DNA of 64,000 bases from Phocaeicola fibrisolvens (GTDB lineage Bacteria > Bacteroidota > Bacteroidia > Bacteroidales > Bacteroidaceae), in assembly GCF_025567125.1 (NCBI RefSeq), contig NZ_JAOQJI010000013.1:1-64000 (forward strand), given 5' to 3'. The notes under the pieces are model-generated. The model did not search any database. It was given only the letters and a program-made list of their open reading frames with translations, and was not told the DNA's origin. Positions 25,516 through 34,565 of this stretch are shown here, in pieces (the stretch's first letter is position 1; each line of letters begins with the position of its first letter). Position numbers and translations under genes: made by a program.

Positions 25516-26421
25516 TTAGGATTGTAAGTTGGCAGTCAGGTATTTGCGTAACACGTCGGGCTCCATTTGCCGTCGGACAGCATAATCCATGAGCTGTTCT
25601 TCATCGATTTTTCCCACGGCAAAATAGCGGGAAGCCGGATGCGCGAACATCAGTCCGCATACCGACGCATGCGGCTGCATCATCCCGTTCTCGGTGAGGC
25701 GGATGCCGATGCGTTTCATGTCGATGAGGCGGTCGAGCAGGAAGCTGACTGAAATATCCGGCAGGGAGGGATAGCCCACGGCAGGACGGATACCCTGATA
25801 ATCTTCGTTCAGAAGCTGCTTCATGGTGAGATGCTCGTCTTTGGCATATCCCCAAACCTCCTTGCGCACGGTTTCGTGTATCTTTTCGGCAGCTGCTTCT
25901 GCCAGGCGTTCTCCCAGCGTCTTGATGAGCAGGGCCTGGTAATCGTCGTGCAGGAACTCTTCTTCCATGGCCGGGTCGATGGTGGTGGCAAATCCTCCCA
26001 CCGTATCCTTGATGCCCGATGAGAGCGGGCGCACAAAGTCACTCAGGCAAAGAAACGGGTCATCAGGACGTACACGGGTCTGCTGGCGAAGCAAGGGGAA
26101 CGACATCCCCTCCAAAATCAGGTTGTCTCCGTCGGCATTGGCCTCCATAAGTCGGTAGATGGCATAAACGCCGTATTTTCCGTCAATGTGGTTGAGCATG
26201 CGTACAGCTTCCTTATGCAATTGCATGGCTTCGGCAGCCTTGGCACGGTCGGTTTCCGGGAAAGAAGCCAGCCAGCCGGCCCGGCAGGCATCACAGCCAT
26301 GAATGTCGGCAATGGTGGCGAAACGAGGCTGGAATCCCCACGCATGGAAGAAGTAAATCCAGTTGATGTATTCAGCCAGGTCGTGTATGTCGTAACGGAC
26401 GGTGGTGATGTCTGTTTTCAT
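25516..26421 (-). CDS. Stand-alone MetH reactivation domain protein
   Basis: The 301-residue protein resembles the SAM-binding activation domain at the C-terminus of cobalamin-dependent methionine synthase, with the signature RPAVGYPSLPD (about 230-240). In the family this domain binds SAM during reductive methylation of cob(II)alamin. Here it is a separate polypeptide, so it presumably works with a MetH that lacks the domain. The start is ATG 26421; a longer frame needs a TTG. The gene starts 11 bases after the pyrC stop codon, in one operon. Confidence 0.85.
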   Translation of the reverse strand: MKTDITTVRYDIHDLAEYINWIYFFHAWGFQPRFATIADIHGCDACRAGWLASFPETDRAKAAEAMQLHKEAVRMLNHIDGKYGVYAIYRLMEANADGDNLILEGMSFPLLRQQTRVRPDDPFLCLSDFVRPLSSGIKDTVGGFATTIDPAMEEEFLHDDYQALLIKTLGERLAEAAAEKIHETVRKEVWGYAKDEHLTMKQLLNEDYQGIRPAVGYPSLPDISVSFLLDRLIDMKRIGIRLTENGMMQPHASVCGLMFAHPASRYFAVGKIDEEQLMDYAVRRQMEPDVLRKYLTANLQS

Positions 26422-26431
26422 GCGGTTTCTT

Positions 26432-27772
26432 TTATCGTTCAAATTTCAGGGCTTGTCCGCGGTGAGCCTTGTCTACCTTTCCATTCTCATAAACTACCGC
26501 TCCGTTGACAAAGGTTTTCTCTACTTTCCCGTGGAACGTACGTCCTTCCATCGGGCTCCAGCCACACTTGCTTTCAATGCTGTCGGTAGTGACGGTCCAT
26601 TCCTTATGAGGATTCAGCAGCACCAGGTCGGCCTGGTATCCCGGTCGGATGAAACCTCTCCGGCTGATTTGGAAGAGCTGGGCAGGCGCGTGACACATTT
26701 TCTGTACCAGTTGTTCCATCGAAAGCAATCCTTCATGCACCAGTTCATAGATGCTCACCAGCGAGAACTGCAGGGTTGGCATGCCGGAAACCGCTTTCAG
26801 CGCACCACCTTGTTTCTCCGACAGCAGGTGAGGGGCGTGGTCAGTGGCAATCACGTCAATCAGGTTCGTGGTCAATGCCTTTCTCAGGGCATCGCGGTCG
26901 GCTTTCGTCTTGATGCTCGGGTTGCATTTGATGCGGGCTCCCAAGCGGGCATAGTCCTCGTCGCAGAACATCAGGTGTGACACACAGGCTTCCGCCGTGA
27001 TTTTCTTTTCGGTCAGCGGACGGTCTTCCAGCAGGCCCAGTTCGCGTGCCGTACTGATGTGCAGAATGTGCAGGCGGGCTCCGGTTTCCTTGGCCAAAGC
27101 TACGGCCAGTGAGGAAGAACGGTAGCAAGCCTCCTCATCCCTTACCAGCGGGTGGAAAGAAATGTCGAGGTCCTCTCCATATTCTTGTTTGTAGCGTTCG
27201 GTATTCTGACGGATGGTGTTCTGGTCCTCACAATGCGTGGCAATCAGCATACCCGCTTCCGAAAATATCTTTTTCAGTGCCTCCATGCGGTCTACCAGCA
27301 TGTTGCCGGTGCTGGCTCCCATGAAAAGCTTCACGCCGCATACCCGGGTCTTGTCCAGTTCCTTCAGCAAGTGGGTGTTGTTGTTCGTGGCGCCAAAGTA
27401 GAACGAATAGTTCACGATGCATTTGGTGGCGGCATCCTGGAATTTGTTGTCCAGTGCTTCCAAGGTAGTGGTCTGCGGGTTGCAGTTCGGCATATCCATG
27501 AAAGAGGTGACTCCACCTGCCGCAGCCGCAGCCGTTTCGGTGGCCATATCTGCCTTCTGTGTCAGTCCCGGATCGCGGAAATGTACATGGTCGTCTATCA
27601 CTCCTGGCAGCAGGAAGCATCCTTGTGCATCAATCTGTTCGTCACATTCGGTTGCAGGTTTCCCTTCTCCTTCGATAATCTCTTGGATTTTCTCTCCTTC
27701 AATAACCACGGAACCGGCAAACCGGCGTCCTTCGTTTACAATGATTGCATGATGTATCCACGTACGTTTCAT
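26432..27772 (-). CDS. pyrC: Dihydroorotase
   Basis: Dihydroorotase closes carbamoyl-aspartate to dihydroorotate in pyrimidine synthesis. The 446-residue protein has the metal-binding DHVHFRDPGL (61-70), an ATHCED motif, and VIATDHAPH near residue 300, as in class I dihydroorotases of the amidohydrolase family. The start at ATG 27772 leaves 11 bases after the glycosyltransferase stop. Neighbours are a glycosyltransferase upstream and the MetH activation gene downstream, a common Bacteroides order as I recall it. Confidence 0.95.
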   Translation of the reverse strand: MKRTWIHHAIIVNEGRRFAGSVVIEGEKIQEIIEGEGKPATECDEQIDAQGCFLLPGVIDDHVHFRDPGLTQKADMATETAAAAAGGVTSFMDMPNCNPQTTTLEALDNKFQDAATKCIVNYSFYFGATNNNTHLLKELDKTRVCGVKLFMGASTGNMLVDRMEALKKIFSEAGMLIATHCEDQNTIRQNTERYKQEYGEDLDISFHPLVRDEEACYRSSSLAVALAKETGARLHILHISTARELGLLEDRPLTEKKITAEACVSHLMFCDEDYARLGARIKCNPSIKTKADRDALRKALTTNLIDVIATDHAPHLLSEKQGGALKAVSGMPTLQFSLVSIYELVHEGLLSMEQLVQKMCHAPAQLFQISRRGFIRPGYQADLVLLNPHKEWTVTTDSIESKCGWSPMEGRTFHGKVEKTFVNGAVVYENGKVDKAHRGQALKFER

Positions 27773-27783
27773 AAACTCTATTT

Positions 27784-28530
27784 TCAATTACAATTTTTGG
27801 GGTATTTCTTGAACCAGCTGTCCCATTTCAGCTGGATGACGCCGAACACGGCCTCTCCGAAAATGCTGCTGTTCATCTTGGAAGTGCCCAGTTCACGGTT
27901 GATAAAGATGACAGGTACTTCGGTGATATGGAAGCCGCATTTGAAGGCTGTGAATTTCATTTCAATCTGGAAGGCATAACCTTTGAAACGGATGCGGTCC
28001 AGATGAATGGTTTCAAGCACTTTGCGGCGGTAGCAGACGAAGCCGGCAGTGGTGTCGTGAATGGGCAGGCCGGTGATGAACCGCACGTATTTGGAGGCGA
28101 AGTACGACATCAGGACTCTTCCCATTGGCCAGTTGACCACATTGACTCCGCTCACGTAGCGTGAGCCGATGGACACATCCGCGCCGTCGTCGTGGCAGGC
28201 TTTGTAGAGCCGGGGCAGGTCGTTGGGATTGTGACTAAAGTCGGCGTCCATTTCGAATATGTAGTCATACCCATGTTCGATAGACCATTTGAAGCCGGTG
28301 ATGTAGGCTGTTCCCAGTCCGAGTTTGCCTTTCCGTTCAATCATGAACAGGCGTTCGGGAAATTCTTTTTGCAGTCGGCGAACGATGTCGGCCGTACCGT
28401 CGGGAGAATTGTCTTCGATGACCAGAATGTGGAAACATTTTTCCAGTCCGAATACTGCCCGGATGATATTTTCGATATTTTCCTTCTCGTTATAAGTAGG
28501 AATTATCACAATACTGTCACTTGTCTGCAT
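27784..28530 (-). CDS. GT2 polyprenyl-phosphate mannosyltransferase-like
   Basis: The 248-residue glycosyltransferase starts DSIVIIPTYNEKENIENII and has EDNSPDGTAD and the metal-binding DADFSHNP, as in dolichyl-phosphate mannose synthases. It lacks the C-terminal membrane domain that some homologues carry, so it would act as a membrane-associated enzyme. In bacteria this group makes polyprenyl-phosphate sugar donors for glycan or lipoprotein modification. It is the first gene of a five-gene operon (this gene, pyrC, MetH activation, phosphoesterase, plsC). Confidence 0.9.
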   Translation of the reverse strand: MQTSDSIVIIPTYNEKENIENIIRAVFGLEKCFHILVIEDNSPDGTADIVRRLQKEFPERLFMIERKGKLGLGTAYITGFKWSIEHGYDYIFEMDADFSHNPNDLPRLYKACHDDGADVSIGSRYVSGVNVVNWPMGRVLMSYFASKYVRFITGLPIHDTTAGFVCYRRKVLETIHLDRIRFKGYAFQIEMKFTAFKCGFHITEVPVIFINRELGTSKMNSSIFGEAVFGVIQLKWDSWFKKYPKNCN

Positions 28531-28550
28531 GGTGTTTTTATTATGTCGTG

Positions 28551-28558
28551 CAAAGATA
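28551..28558 (-). promoter_or_regulatory. Candidate -7 box for the pyrC operon
   Basis: The minus strand reads TATCTTTG (TAnnTTTG), 21 bases upstream of the ATG at 28530. Confidence 0.5.
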
Positions 28559-28632
28559 ATAAGAACTCGTGAAATTTGTGATATAATTAGGGAAATATCG
28601 GGCTGTGTTCAGGCCTAAATTATCCTTCGCAA

Positions 28633-28764
28633 AAACGCTTAGGCGTTTGCTTTTAAACGTCGAAGCGTTTCATCTGAAACGTCTAAGCGTTTTACTTCAA
28701 ACGTCGAAGCGTTTTGTCTCAAACGCCGAAGTGTTTTGTTTGAAACGCTTCGACGTTTTCAAAA
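28633..28764. repeat. Array of six 22-bp palindromic units (AAACG-N6-CGTTT)
   Basis: Six units start at 28633, 28655, 28677, 28699, 28721 and 28743, an exact 22-bp period. Each has a 16-bp palindrome-like core followed by six variable bases. Cores include AAACGCTTAGGCGTTT, AAACGTCGAAGCGTTT (twice) and AAACGCTTCGACGTTT. The last is the exact reverse complement of the second. The array fills the 412-bp gap between the divergent glycosyltransferase operon and coaW, which otherwise holds only promoter-like and AT-rich sequence. It is not a CRISPR because the gaps are six bases. Function unknown. Confidence 0.93.
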
Positions 28765-28942
28765 GGGCATTTTGTGTCCTGAAAAAAGGTCGTCAGAAGG
28801 AATGAAATCTTGTCTTTCTGCATGCTTGTTGTTGGTTGTGTCATTCTTAATTTTTGTAAAAAAAGAAGGCGGTAGAAATACTTTCGCGAAAAAAGTCTTA
28901 GACTTGCGCCCATATTGTAATATACACAAAATATAGAAGATT

Positions 28943-29782
28943 ATGATTATAGGAATAGATGTAGGGGGAAGTACAACCAAGATTGTGGGAATCAAAGACG
29001 GATGTGCTTATCATCCGATGTTTGTGACGGCTACCGACCCGGTCACTTCCTTGTTTGGAGCTTTCGGAAAATATATATACGACCATTCTATCCAGTTGTC
29101 GGAGGTGGAACAGGTGATGCTCACCGGAGTGGGAAGTTCTTACATCCAGCAACCTTTGTACGGTTTGCCCACCGCTCGGACGGACGAGTTTATTGCCAAC
29201 GGGTTGAGTGCACAGTATGCCACCGGACTGGACAAACTGATGGTGGTGAGCATGGGGACAGGTACTTCGTTTGTCCGGGTGGAGAATGATACCATCTGTC
29301 ATGTGGGCGGCATTGGTATCGGGGGAGGAACACTGATGGGACTTTCACGTTTGCTGCTGCATACGCAGGACATTCTGTGGGTATCGGAACTGGCTGGGAA
29401 AGGAGACTTGCGGAATGTGGATTTGCAGATACAGGATATTTGCCGGACCTCTCTTCCCGGGTTGCCGCTGGATGCGACGGCTTCTTTGCTGGGAAAACTG
29501 GATAACAATGCTTCTCCTGAAGACCTGGCACTGGGGCTGATGCACATGGTGTTGCAGTCTATCGGGCAGGCGGCTGTCTTGTCGGCTTTGGGTATGGGTA
29601 TCCGCAATTTTGTGCTGATAGGTAACTTGACGCAGCTTCCGCAATGCCGTCCGGTATTTGATACCATCGGACGTATGTATGATGTGCGTTTTATTATTCC
29701 GGAAAATGCGGAGTATCAGACAGCAATCGGAGCGGCTTTGGCGTATATAAAAGAAACACACACCCGTCCGGTAAGGGGATAA
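28943..29782 (+). CDS. coaW: Type II pantothenate kinase
   Basis: Pantothenate kinase phosphorylates pantothenate, the first step of coenzyme A synthesis. The 279-residue protein is an ASKHA-fold kinase with the phosphate-1 motif MIIGIDVGGSTTKIVG, SMGTGTSFVRV, and GGIGIGGGTLMGLS, as in the CoaW type of Staphylococcus and Bacteroidetes. The type II enzymes are usually not feedback-inhibited by CoA. It stands alone behind the palindrome array and ends in a hairpin that also serves the converging TPR gene. Confidence 0.92.
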   Translation: MIIGIDVGGSTTKIVGIKDGCAYHPMFVTATDPVTSLFGAFGKYIYDHSIQLSEVEQVMLTGVGSSYIQQPLYGLPTARTDEFIANGLSAQYATGLDKLMVVSMGTGTSFVRVENDTICHVGGIGIGGGTLMGLSRLLLHTQDILWVSELAGKGDLRNVDLQIQDICRTSLPGLPLDATASLLGKLDNNASPEDLALGLMHMVLQSIGQAAVLSALGMGIRNFVLIGNLTQLPQCRPVFDTIGRMYDVRFIIPENAEYQTAIGAALAYIKETHTRPVRG

Positions 29783-29800
29783 CCTTTCCGGACAGGTGTG
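29759..29800 (-). terminator. Terminator of the TPR gene
   Basis: CACACCCGTCCGG pairs with CCGGACAGGTGTG (one mismatch). On the minus strand the hairpin is followed by a T-rich tract. It overlaps the last codons of coaW and lies 18 bases after the TPR gene stop. Confidence 0.75.
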
Positions 29801-29818
29801 CGGGAATCCTGCTTTCGC

Positions 29819-31978
29819 TCATCGCAGGATATCTGTGATCAGGTAAATCTGGCAGTCGGAAATGCCTTGCGTGGAAAGGGCTTCCTTGTCGGCCAGGAAC
29901 AAGGATATGAACTCTTCGGTCGAGGCACAATCTGCCGCTGCCTTTCGGTAGTGTTCCAAGGCTTGTGGCACTTGTCCCATGGCCAGGTAGACGTGTCCGG
30001 AATTCAGCCAGTCGTTTGCCTGAGGTTTTTCCAGTGCCAGCAGTTTCTCGTACATTCGAATTGCTTCTTCGTGTTTCCCAGACATGAAGTAACACCAGCC
30101 GATGGCGCGCCGTGCCTTTTCGGGGTGTGATTCCAGAAATTCAACTTTAAAAAACAGTTTGATGGCTTCGGCATATTCTTTCTGTGCGGCCAGGCATTGT
30201 CCAACTTGCATCAGGGTGTTGAGGTTGTCTGGGTCGAACGCAAGAACCCGCTGGAAAACCTGAGTAGCCTTTGAAAAGTCACCAGACAGTTTGTAGCAAT
30301 GAGCCAGGTGCTTGAGGGTCCACAAGTGGTCGGGCTTGATGAGGTCGGCTTGCTGGTAGGCGTTTACGGCTTTTTCGTAAAGCTTGTTCTTCTGGTAAGC
30401 GAAGCCCAGTTTCTGCCAGGTTTCTGCCTGGTCGGGTTCTTTCTGTACCAGCGTTTCATACAGGGCGGCAGCTTCCTGCATGTAGCCTTTGGAAAAGAGG
30501 TATCCCGCTATCTGTTCGTGGTATTTCCCTTTTAGAATAAGCGGACGGAGCAACGGATTGTTCCAGAAATCCAGCTTGTCTTTGAAGATATCGTGCTGTT
30601 CGGTCCTGAATCTCCATAATTTATAGAAACGGTACAAGTTGTGTACATATTGCCGTTGGATGGCATTGACCTGTCGTTCTGCCGGATTTCCGGAGCCGTC
30701 AATTTCTTTAGGAATAATTTCTTCGCCGCTCATTTTAGACAGCATGAAGGTCTGCTGGTCATGAGGAAGTGATTTCATGGCCAGGCAGAATGAATATTTG
30801 TCGGAGTCGCAGAACACTTGAGAATTGACTACCATGCCCAGCAGGGATTGCTTTTCGAATGTTTTGTCCTTGTATATTTGATACAGGTCGGGCACTTTCA
30901 TGCTGAACAGATAGAACCAGTGGGCTGCTTCCTGAAAAAACGGGTAAGTCTTTAGTTGGGAAAAGGCGGTCATGTATGTATCGGCGCCTTCCATTTGCAA
31001 TTCGCCCAGTTCGCGGATGTGGTCGCCTATTTTTTCCAGGTCTTTCTGCCATTCCGGGTTCAGGTCTTCGATATCTTCTATTTCGATGGCTTTCAGTTCT
31101 GGTTTCCGCAGATTGGGGTTACGCATCATTTGGGGAATGATTTCTTCACGCATTTTTTTGTCAATTTTTTCTGTTTCGCGCGAAAGGAGTAAGATAATCT
31201 GGATGTCGTGCAATTGTTTCAGGAGTACCGGATTGTCTGCCATCAGTTTCAAGGCAGAAACGAGGTTTGGATAGAGTGAAATCCGCTCGGGCTGAAAATA
31301 GGTCACCAAAGCGATGCCCGTCAATGCACGTTGGCTGACAGCCAGTTCGCCAGACATCTGGCAGGCTGAAAGCAGCAAGGTAAATTTCCGTACATCGAAA
31401 ATCTGCAAGAGGTTCAGCGTGAGGGCGCTGATCATCACTGCCTTGTCGTTCGTGGCCATGGAAGGAGACGTCAGCAACAGACGTGCCTCTTGGTATTCTT
31501 CTTCACTCCATTGGGTAGATACCCATATTTTATTGAACAGTTCGTCGACTGCATTTTTATGAAGGGTGTAGTTCTGCAATGTCTGCGCTTCTTTTTCCGT
31601 TTCGTTTTCCGGCGCGGGTGAAGGATGTCCGGCCGCTTCCAGCATGAAGTCGATTTCTTTGAATGAATGTGGCGGCACCTGTGCAAACTTCCGGAATTTG
31701 TCGGCATAGTATCCGTAAGCCTTTTCCTGCTCTTTCAGAAAGAACGTTTTGTCGGTCAGTTCATAGGCTTTGCACATCAGTTGCTGGTAGATGTTTTCGC
31801 GCTGAGGGTCCTGTGTCCCCATGGCTGTATATTGCAGCATATAATTATAAGTGGTTTGCTGTGTCTCTATCTGCGACTGCAGCTCCCAGTCATTGAGTGT
31901 ATTGGCTGCTTCTTTTATATGGGCAAAAGCTTCTTTCAGTCTTTTCTCGTGTAAAAGTTGGATAATCTCTTTCTGCAT
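29819..31978 (-). CDS. Large tetratricopeptide-repeat protein
   Basis: The start is chosen at ATG 31978 (MQKEIIQLLHEKR), because the longer frame runs through the promoter region. The 719-residue protein has no signal peptide or membrane segment and is likely cytoplasmic. The N-terminal 450 residues are helical without clear repeats. From about 500 to the end come several TPR units, such as PDQAETWQKLGFAYQ and PDNLNTLMQVGQCLA, which mediate protein-protein contacts. It is a single gene converging on coaW. The partner and role are unknown. Confidence 0.88.
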   Translation of the reverse strand: MQKEIIQLLHEKRLKEAFAHIKEAANTLNDWELQSQIETQQTTYNYMLQYTAMGTQDPQRENIYQQLMCKAYELTDKTFFLKEQEKAYGYYADKFRKFAQVPPHSFKEIDFMLEAAGHPSPAPENETEKEAQTLQNYTLHKNAVDELFNKIWVSTQWSEEEYQEARLLLTSPSMATNDKAVMISALTLNLLQIFDVRKFTLLLSACQMSGELAVSQRALTGIALVTYFQPERISLYPNLVSALKLMADNPVLLKQLHDIQIILLLSRETEKIDKKMREEIIPQMMRNPNLRKPELKAIEIEDIEDLNPEWQKDLEKIGDHIRELGELQMEGADTYMTAFSQLKTYPFFQEAAHWFYLFSMKVPDLYQIYKDKTFEKQSLLGMVVNSQVFCDSDKYSFCLAMKSLPHDQQTFMLSKMSGEEIIPKEIDGSGNPAERQVNAIQRQYVHNLYRFYKLWRFRTEQHDIFKDKLDFWNNPLLRPLILKGKYHEQIAGYLFSKGYMQEAAALYETLVQKEPDQAETWQKLGFAYQKNKLYEKAVNAYQQADLIKPDHLWTLKHLAHCYKLSGDFSKATQVFQRVLAFDPDNLNTLMQVGQCLAAQKEYAEAIKLFFKVEFLESHPEKARRAIGWCYFMSGKHEEAIRMYEKLLALEKPQANDWLNSGHVYLAMGQVPQALEHYRKAAADCASTEEFISLFLADKEALSTQGISDCQIYLITDILR

Positions 31979-32377
31979 GATGATTTCACAATGATTAAGT
32001 CTATAACATGGAAGTATCTTCTTGAAGATATCTTTCCGTACGAGACAAAAGTAGTAATTATTTCTTAGTTTTTTGTTTTGCGATGAATCTAAATGCCCTT
32101 TTTTTGAAGAAAATGTTGCTCTCTTTCCCATTCATAATGAAATGGTTATGAAATGTTTGTAGGAAATGGATATGAAAAAGCAAATTTTTTTGTCAAAGAG
32201 ATAGGGGTTTTTTGCGGTAGCTGCGTTATGTAGATGAAGTCACCTAGCTAAGTGTAACAACAAAAAAACTAAACGCAGGACTTTCGAGATACCGGAATGA
32301 CACAGAAATAAACCGAAACGGCAGACCGGACCTGAAAGAACGGCATTTTAATTATGAATCATTAAAAACTAGACAGT
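31979..32377. other. Divergent intergenic region, 399 bases
   Basis: This gene-free stretch separates the TPR gene from the outer-membrane protein gene. It holds a -7 box for the TPR gene at 32046-32053 (minus strand TACTTTTG). A loosely repeated GAAATGG/TGAAATG motif lies around 32135-32180. I find no RNA gene, convincing -7 box for the plus-strand gene or long inverted repeat. Confidence 0.5.
32046..32053 (-). promoter_or_regulatory. Candidate -7 box for the TPR gene
   Basis: The minus strand reads TACTTTTG (TAnnTTTG), about 68 bases upstream of the ATG at 31978. It lies inside the longer reading frame, which supports the shorter start. Confidence 0.4.
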
Positions 32378-33004
32378 ATGAAATTTAAATTTATTGCATT
32401 ATCTTTGTGTATGTTGGCAAGCGCGAACCTGGTAAAAGGACAAGAAAGTAAAGGCTTTATGCCTTCGGAAAACAAACACGACATTCGATTGTCGGTGAGC
32501 GACGGTCTGACTCAGGGATCGGTAGATGTACTGGGTATGGGATTGCTGGATGCGGTGGTTGGAACCAAACGTACGGATGCGAACTACAGTCTTGTATACG
32601 GCCTGGGCTATCGTTATTCTTTGGGCCGCTTTAGAGTGGGAGCTGATTTGGGATTCTCAAAATCGGACAACAAGCTGACGCTGGCGGGTGAGCAGACGCC
32701 TTCATTGAAGGAAAGCAATATGAACTTTCTGGTGTTGCCCGCTGCTGAGTTTGTGTACTATAAGCGAGGACTTGTAGAATTATACGGATCGGCTGCTGCG
32801 GGTGTCAACCTGAGTCGTCATAAAGAGGCCGCTCTGACAGAGGCGGGAAAAGCAGCTGCAAAAAAAGCCGATTTGAGCACTTCTTTTGCATACCAGGTAA
32901 ATCCGATTGCCTTGAGAGTTGGAAATGACCGTATCGGAGGTTTTGTGGAAGCCGGCTTGGGCCACAAGGGATTCGTGACGGCTGGTGTAAGTTTGAAATT
33001 CTAA
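32378..33004 (+). CDS. Small outer-membrane beta-barrel protein
   Basis: The 208-residue product has a signal peptide (MKFKFIALSLCMLASANLVKG, cleavage near GQE). Alternating hydrophobic strands with turns follow (YGLGYRYSLGRFRVGADLGF, GFVEAGLGHKGFVTAGVSLKF), and it ends in Phe, as OmpA/OmpX-like barrels do. No pore-specific motif is visible. The ECF sigma factor gene follows after 18 bases, so the barrel may be part of the same signalling or transport unit. Function unknown. Confidence 0.8.
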   Translation: MKFKFIALSLCMLASANLVKGQESKGFMPSENKHDIRLSVSDGLTQGSVDVLGMGLLDAVVGTKRTDANYSLVYGLGYRYSLGRFRVGADLGFSKSDNKLTLAGEQTPSLKESNMNFLVLPAAEFVYYKRGLVELYGSAAAGVNLSRHKEAALTEAGKAAAKKADLSTSFAYQVNPIALRVGNDRIGGFVEAGLGHKGFVTAGVSLKF

Positions 33005-33022
33005 TTGCTTGATTGACTTGGC

Positions 33023-33589
33023 ATGGTAATGAAAGCCCATAGAAAGGACATATTCAAATCCAGGTTTCAGGAACATTATTCAAGGCTGTGTCATATAGCC
33101 TATGGATATGTTTCTGACAGGGATGACGCGGAAGATATTGTGCAGGAACTGTTTATCAGTGTGTGGAACAAGCAGCTGGATGCCATGCCGGAAAAGGAAT
33201 TTGCGGCTTACCTGACTACCTCCGTGAAGAACAGTTGCATCTCCTTTCTGCGGAAGCGTAGAGAAGATACCGTATCGATTGAGGAGCATTCGGCTTCAAC
33301 CAGTTGCATGCCGGATGAAGTGACAGATGAAGGAGAGAAATCACCGGAAGAAATTCTGCAGTCGGCGCTGGCTACCTTGCCTCCTAAGTGCAAGGAAATC
33401 TTCCTGCTGTCCAAACTTCAGGGCTTGAAATACCGTGAAATAGCCGGAAAATTAAGTTTGTCTGAGAAAACAGTGGAAAATCAGATGACAAAAGCTATTA
33501 AGTTGTTGCGTGTATATGTGGCTGAACATAGTTTTTTGCTGATTACGGTTGTCGCTGTCATTGTATCCATTATTATAAATTGTGAGTAA
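33023..33589 (+). CDS. ECF-type RNA polymerase sigma factor
   Basis: The 188-residue sigma factor has region 2 with YVSDRDDAEDIVQELFISVW and region 4 with LPPKCKEIFLLSKLQGL and YREIAGKLSLSEKTVENQ, typical of Bacteroidetes sigma-70 expansion-family members paired with FecR. The last residues (about 168-186, FLLITVVAVIVSIII) form a hydrophobic tail that could touch the membrane. The start is ATG 33023 or ATG 33029. The FecR gene begins 4 bases after its stop, and a TonB receptor with an STN domain follows, so the sigma factor should respond to ligand binding at that receptor. Confidence 0.93.
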   Translation: MVMKAHRKDIFKSRFQEHYSRLCHIAYGYVSDRDDAEDIVQELFISVWNKQLDAMPEKEFAAYLTTSVKNSCISFLRKRREDTVSIEEHSASTSCMPDEVTDEGEKSPEEILQSALATLPPKCKEIFLLSKLQGLKYREIAGKLSLSEKTVENQMTKAIKLLRVYVAEHSFLLITVVAVIVSIIINCE

Positions 33590-33593
33590 GACC

Positions 33594-34565
33594 ATGAACA
33601 ACAAAGAAGATATAAATGAACTGCTGGCCCGTTATTTTGCCAATGAACCACTGACTGTGGCGCAGCGTCGCGAACTGGACGAATGGATGACGGCTCACAA
33701 GCAAGAATTTGAGCAGATGCGAAAAGTGATGAATGCATCGCTGAAAACGACGGATGAGGTGGTCTTTGATGCAGAGAAGGCCTGGCAGAAAATCGAACCT
33801 CATCTGGAGGAGCGTGCAAAAATAATTCCTTTCAGGCAGAAAGCACGATGGGTCTTTTCTGTGGCGGCTTCCTTGCTGCTGTTGTTGGGAATCGGTGCTT
33901 TTTATTTCTTCCGTTCCACTTCGGATGAGCAGATGATGCGTTATGCGAATACTGGAACGACGGAAAAGCATGTGCTGCTGCCCGACAGCTCGGAAGTGAT
34001 ACTGTATCCGGAAGCGACATTGGCATACTGTTTTTCCGGCCGGCAGGAAGGACGACGGGCGGAATTGAAAGGAAAGGCCTTCTTTCAGGTGAAGAAAATG
34101 CACGGCATACCGTTTAAGGTGGAGACTGACTTGCTGAAAGTAGAGGTGCTGGGTACTTCTTTCCTGGTCGACGTGGCACACAGAGACAAGGCAGGCGTAT
34201 TTGTAAAGACTGGGAAGGTACGCGTCAAAGAAGCTTCGGCTGGTGAAGTGGTGATTGAAGCCAATGAAAAAGCGGAATTGAAAAACGGTACGTGGCAGAC
34301 TGGAGTAATCCGGAATCCGCAGAGCCTGTTTGGCGAAAAGGAACGGGTATTGGTGTTTGAACAGACTCCGATTGTGGAAGTAGTCAGGGTGGTGGCCGAG
34401 AAAACCGGCATACAAATAGATTTGGGCAAAGGCTTGGAAAAGAACTTGATTACGACTCAAATCCACATCGATGAACCGGACATAGCCGGAGAACTGGCTT
34501 TCCTTTGTGGATGTAAGTGTGAAACATTGGTGAAAGGAAAACATTACAGACTTTATGAAAAGTAA
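33594..34565 (+). CDS. FecR-family anti-sigma factor
   Basis: The 323-residue protein has an N-terminal cytoplasmic helical domain, a single transmembrane helix (about 86-106, VFSVAASLLLLLGIGAFYFF), and a periplasmic FecR domain (about 115-210, with KHVLLPDSSEVILYP) followed by a DUF4974-like C-terminal domain. In this family the protein holds an ECF sigma factor and passes a signal from the STN domain of a TonB receptor. A GTG at 33582 would give a longer start overlapping the sigma gene; ATG 33594 is preferred. Its end overlaps the receptor gene by 11 bases. Confidence 0.93.
   Translation: MNNKEDINELLARYFANEPLTVAQRRELDEWMTAHKQEFEQMRKVMNASLKTTDEVVFDAEKAWQKIEPHLEERAKIIPFRQKARWVFSVAASLLLLLGIGAFYFFRSTSDEQMMRYANTGTTEKHVLLPDSSEVILYPEATLAYCFSGRQEGRRAELKGKAFFQVKKMHGIPFKVETDLLKVEVLGTSFLVDVAHRDKAGVFVKTGKVRVKEASAGEVVIEANEKAELKNGTWQTGVIRNPQSLFGEKERVLVFEQTPIVEVVRVVAEKTGIQIDLGKGLEKNLITTQIHIDEPDIAGELAFLCGCKCETLVKGKHYRLYEK

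Noticed and set aside
28633..28764. CRISPR array
   Set aside because: The interval between palindromic cores is six bases, too short for spacers, and no cas genes are in the window.
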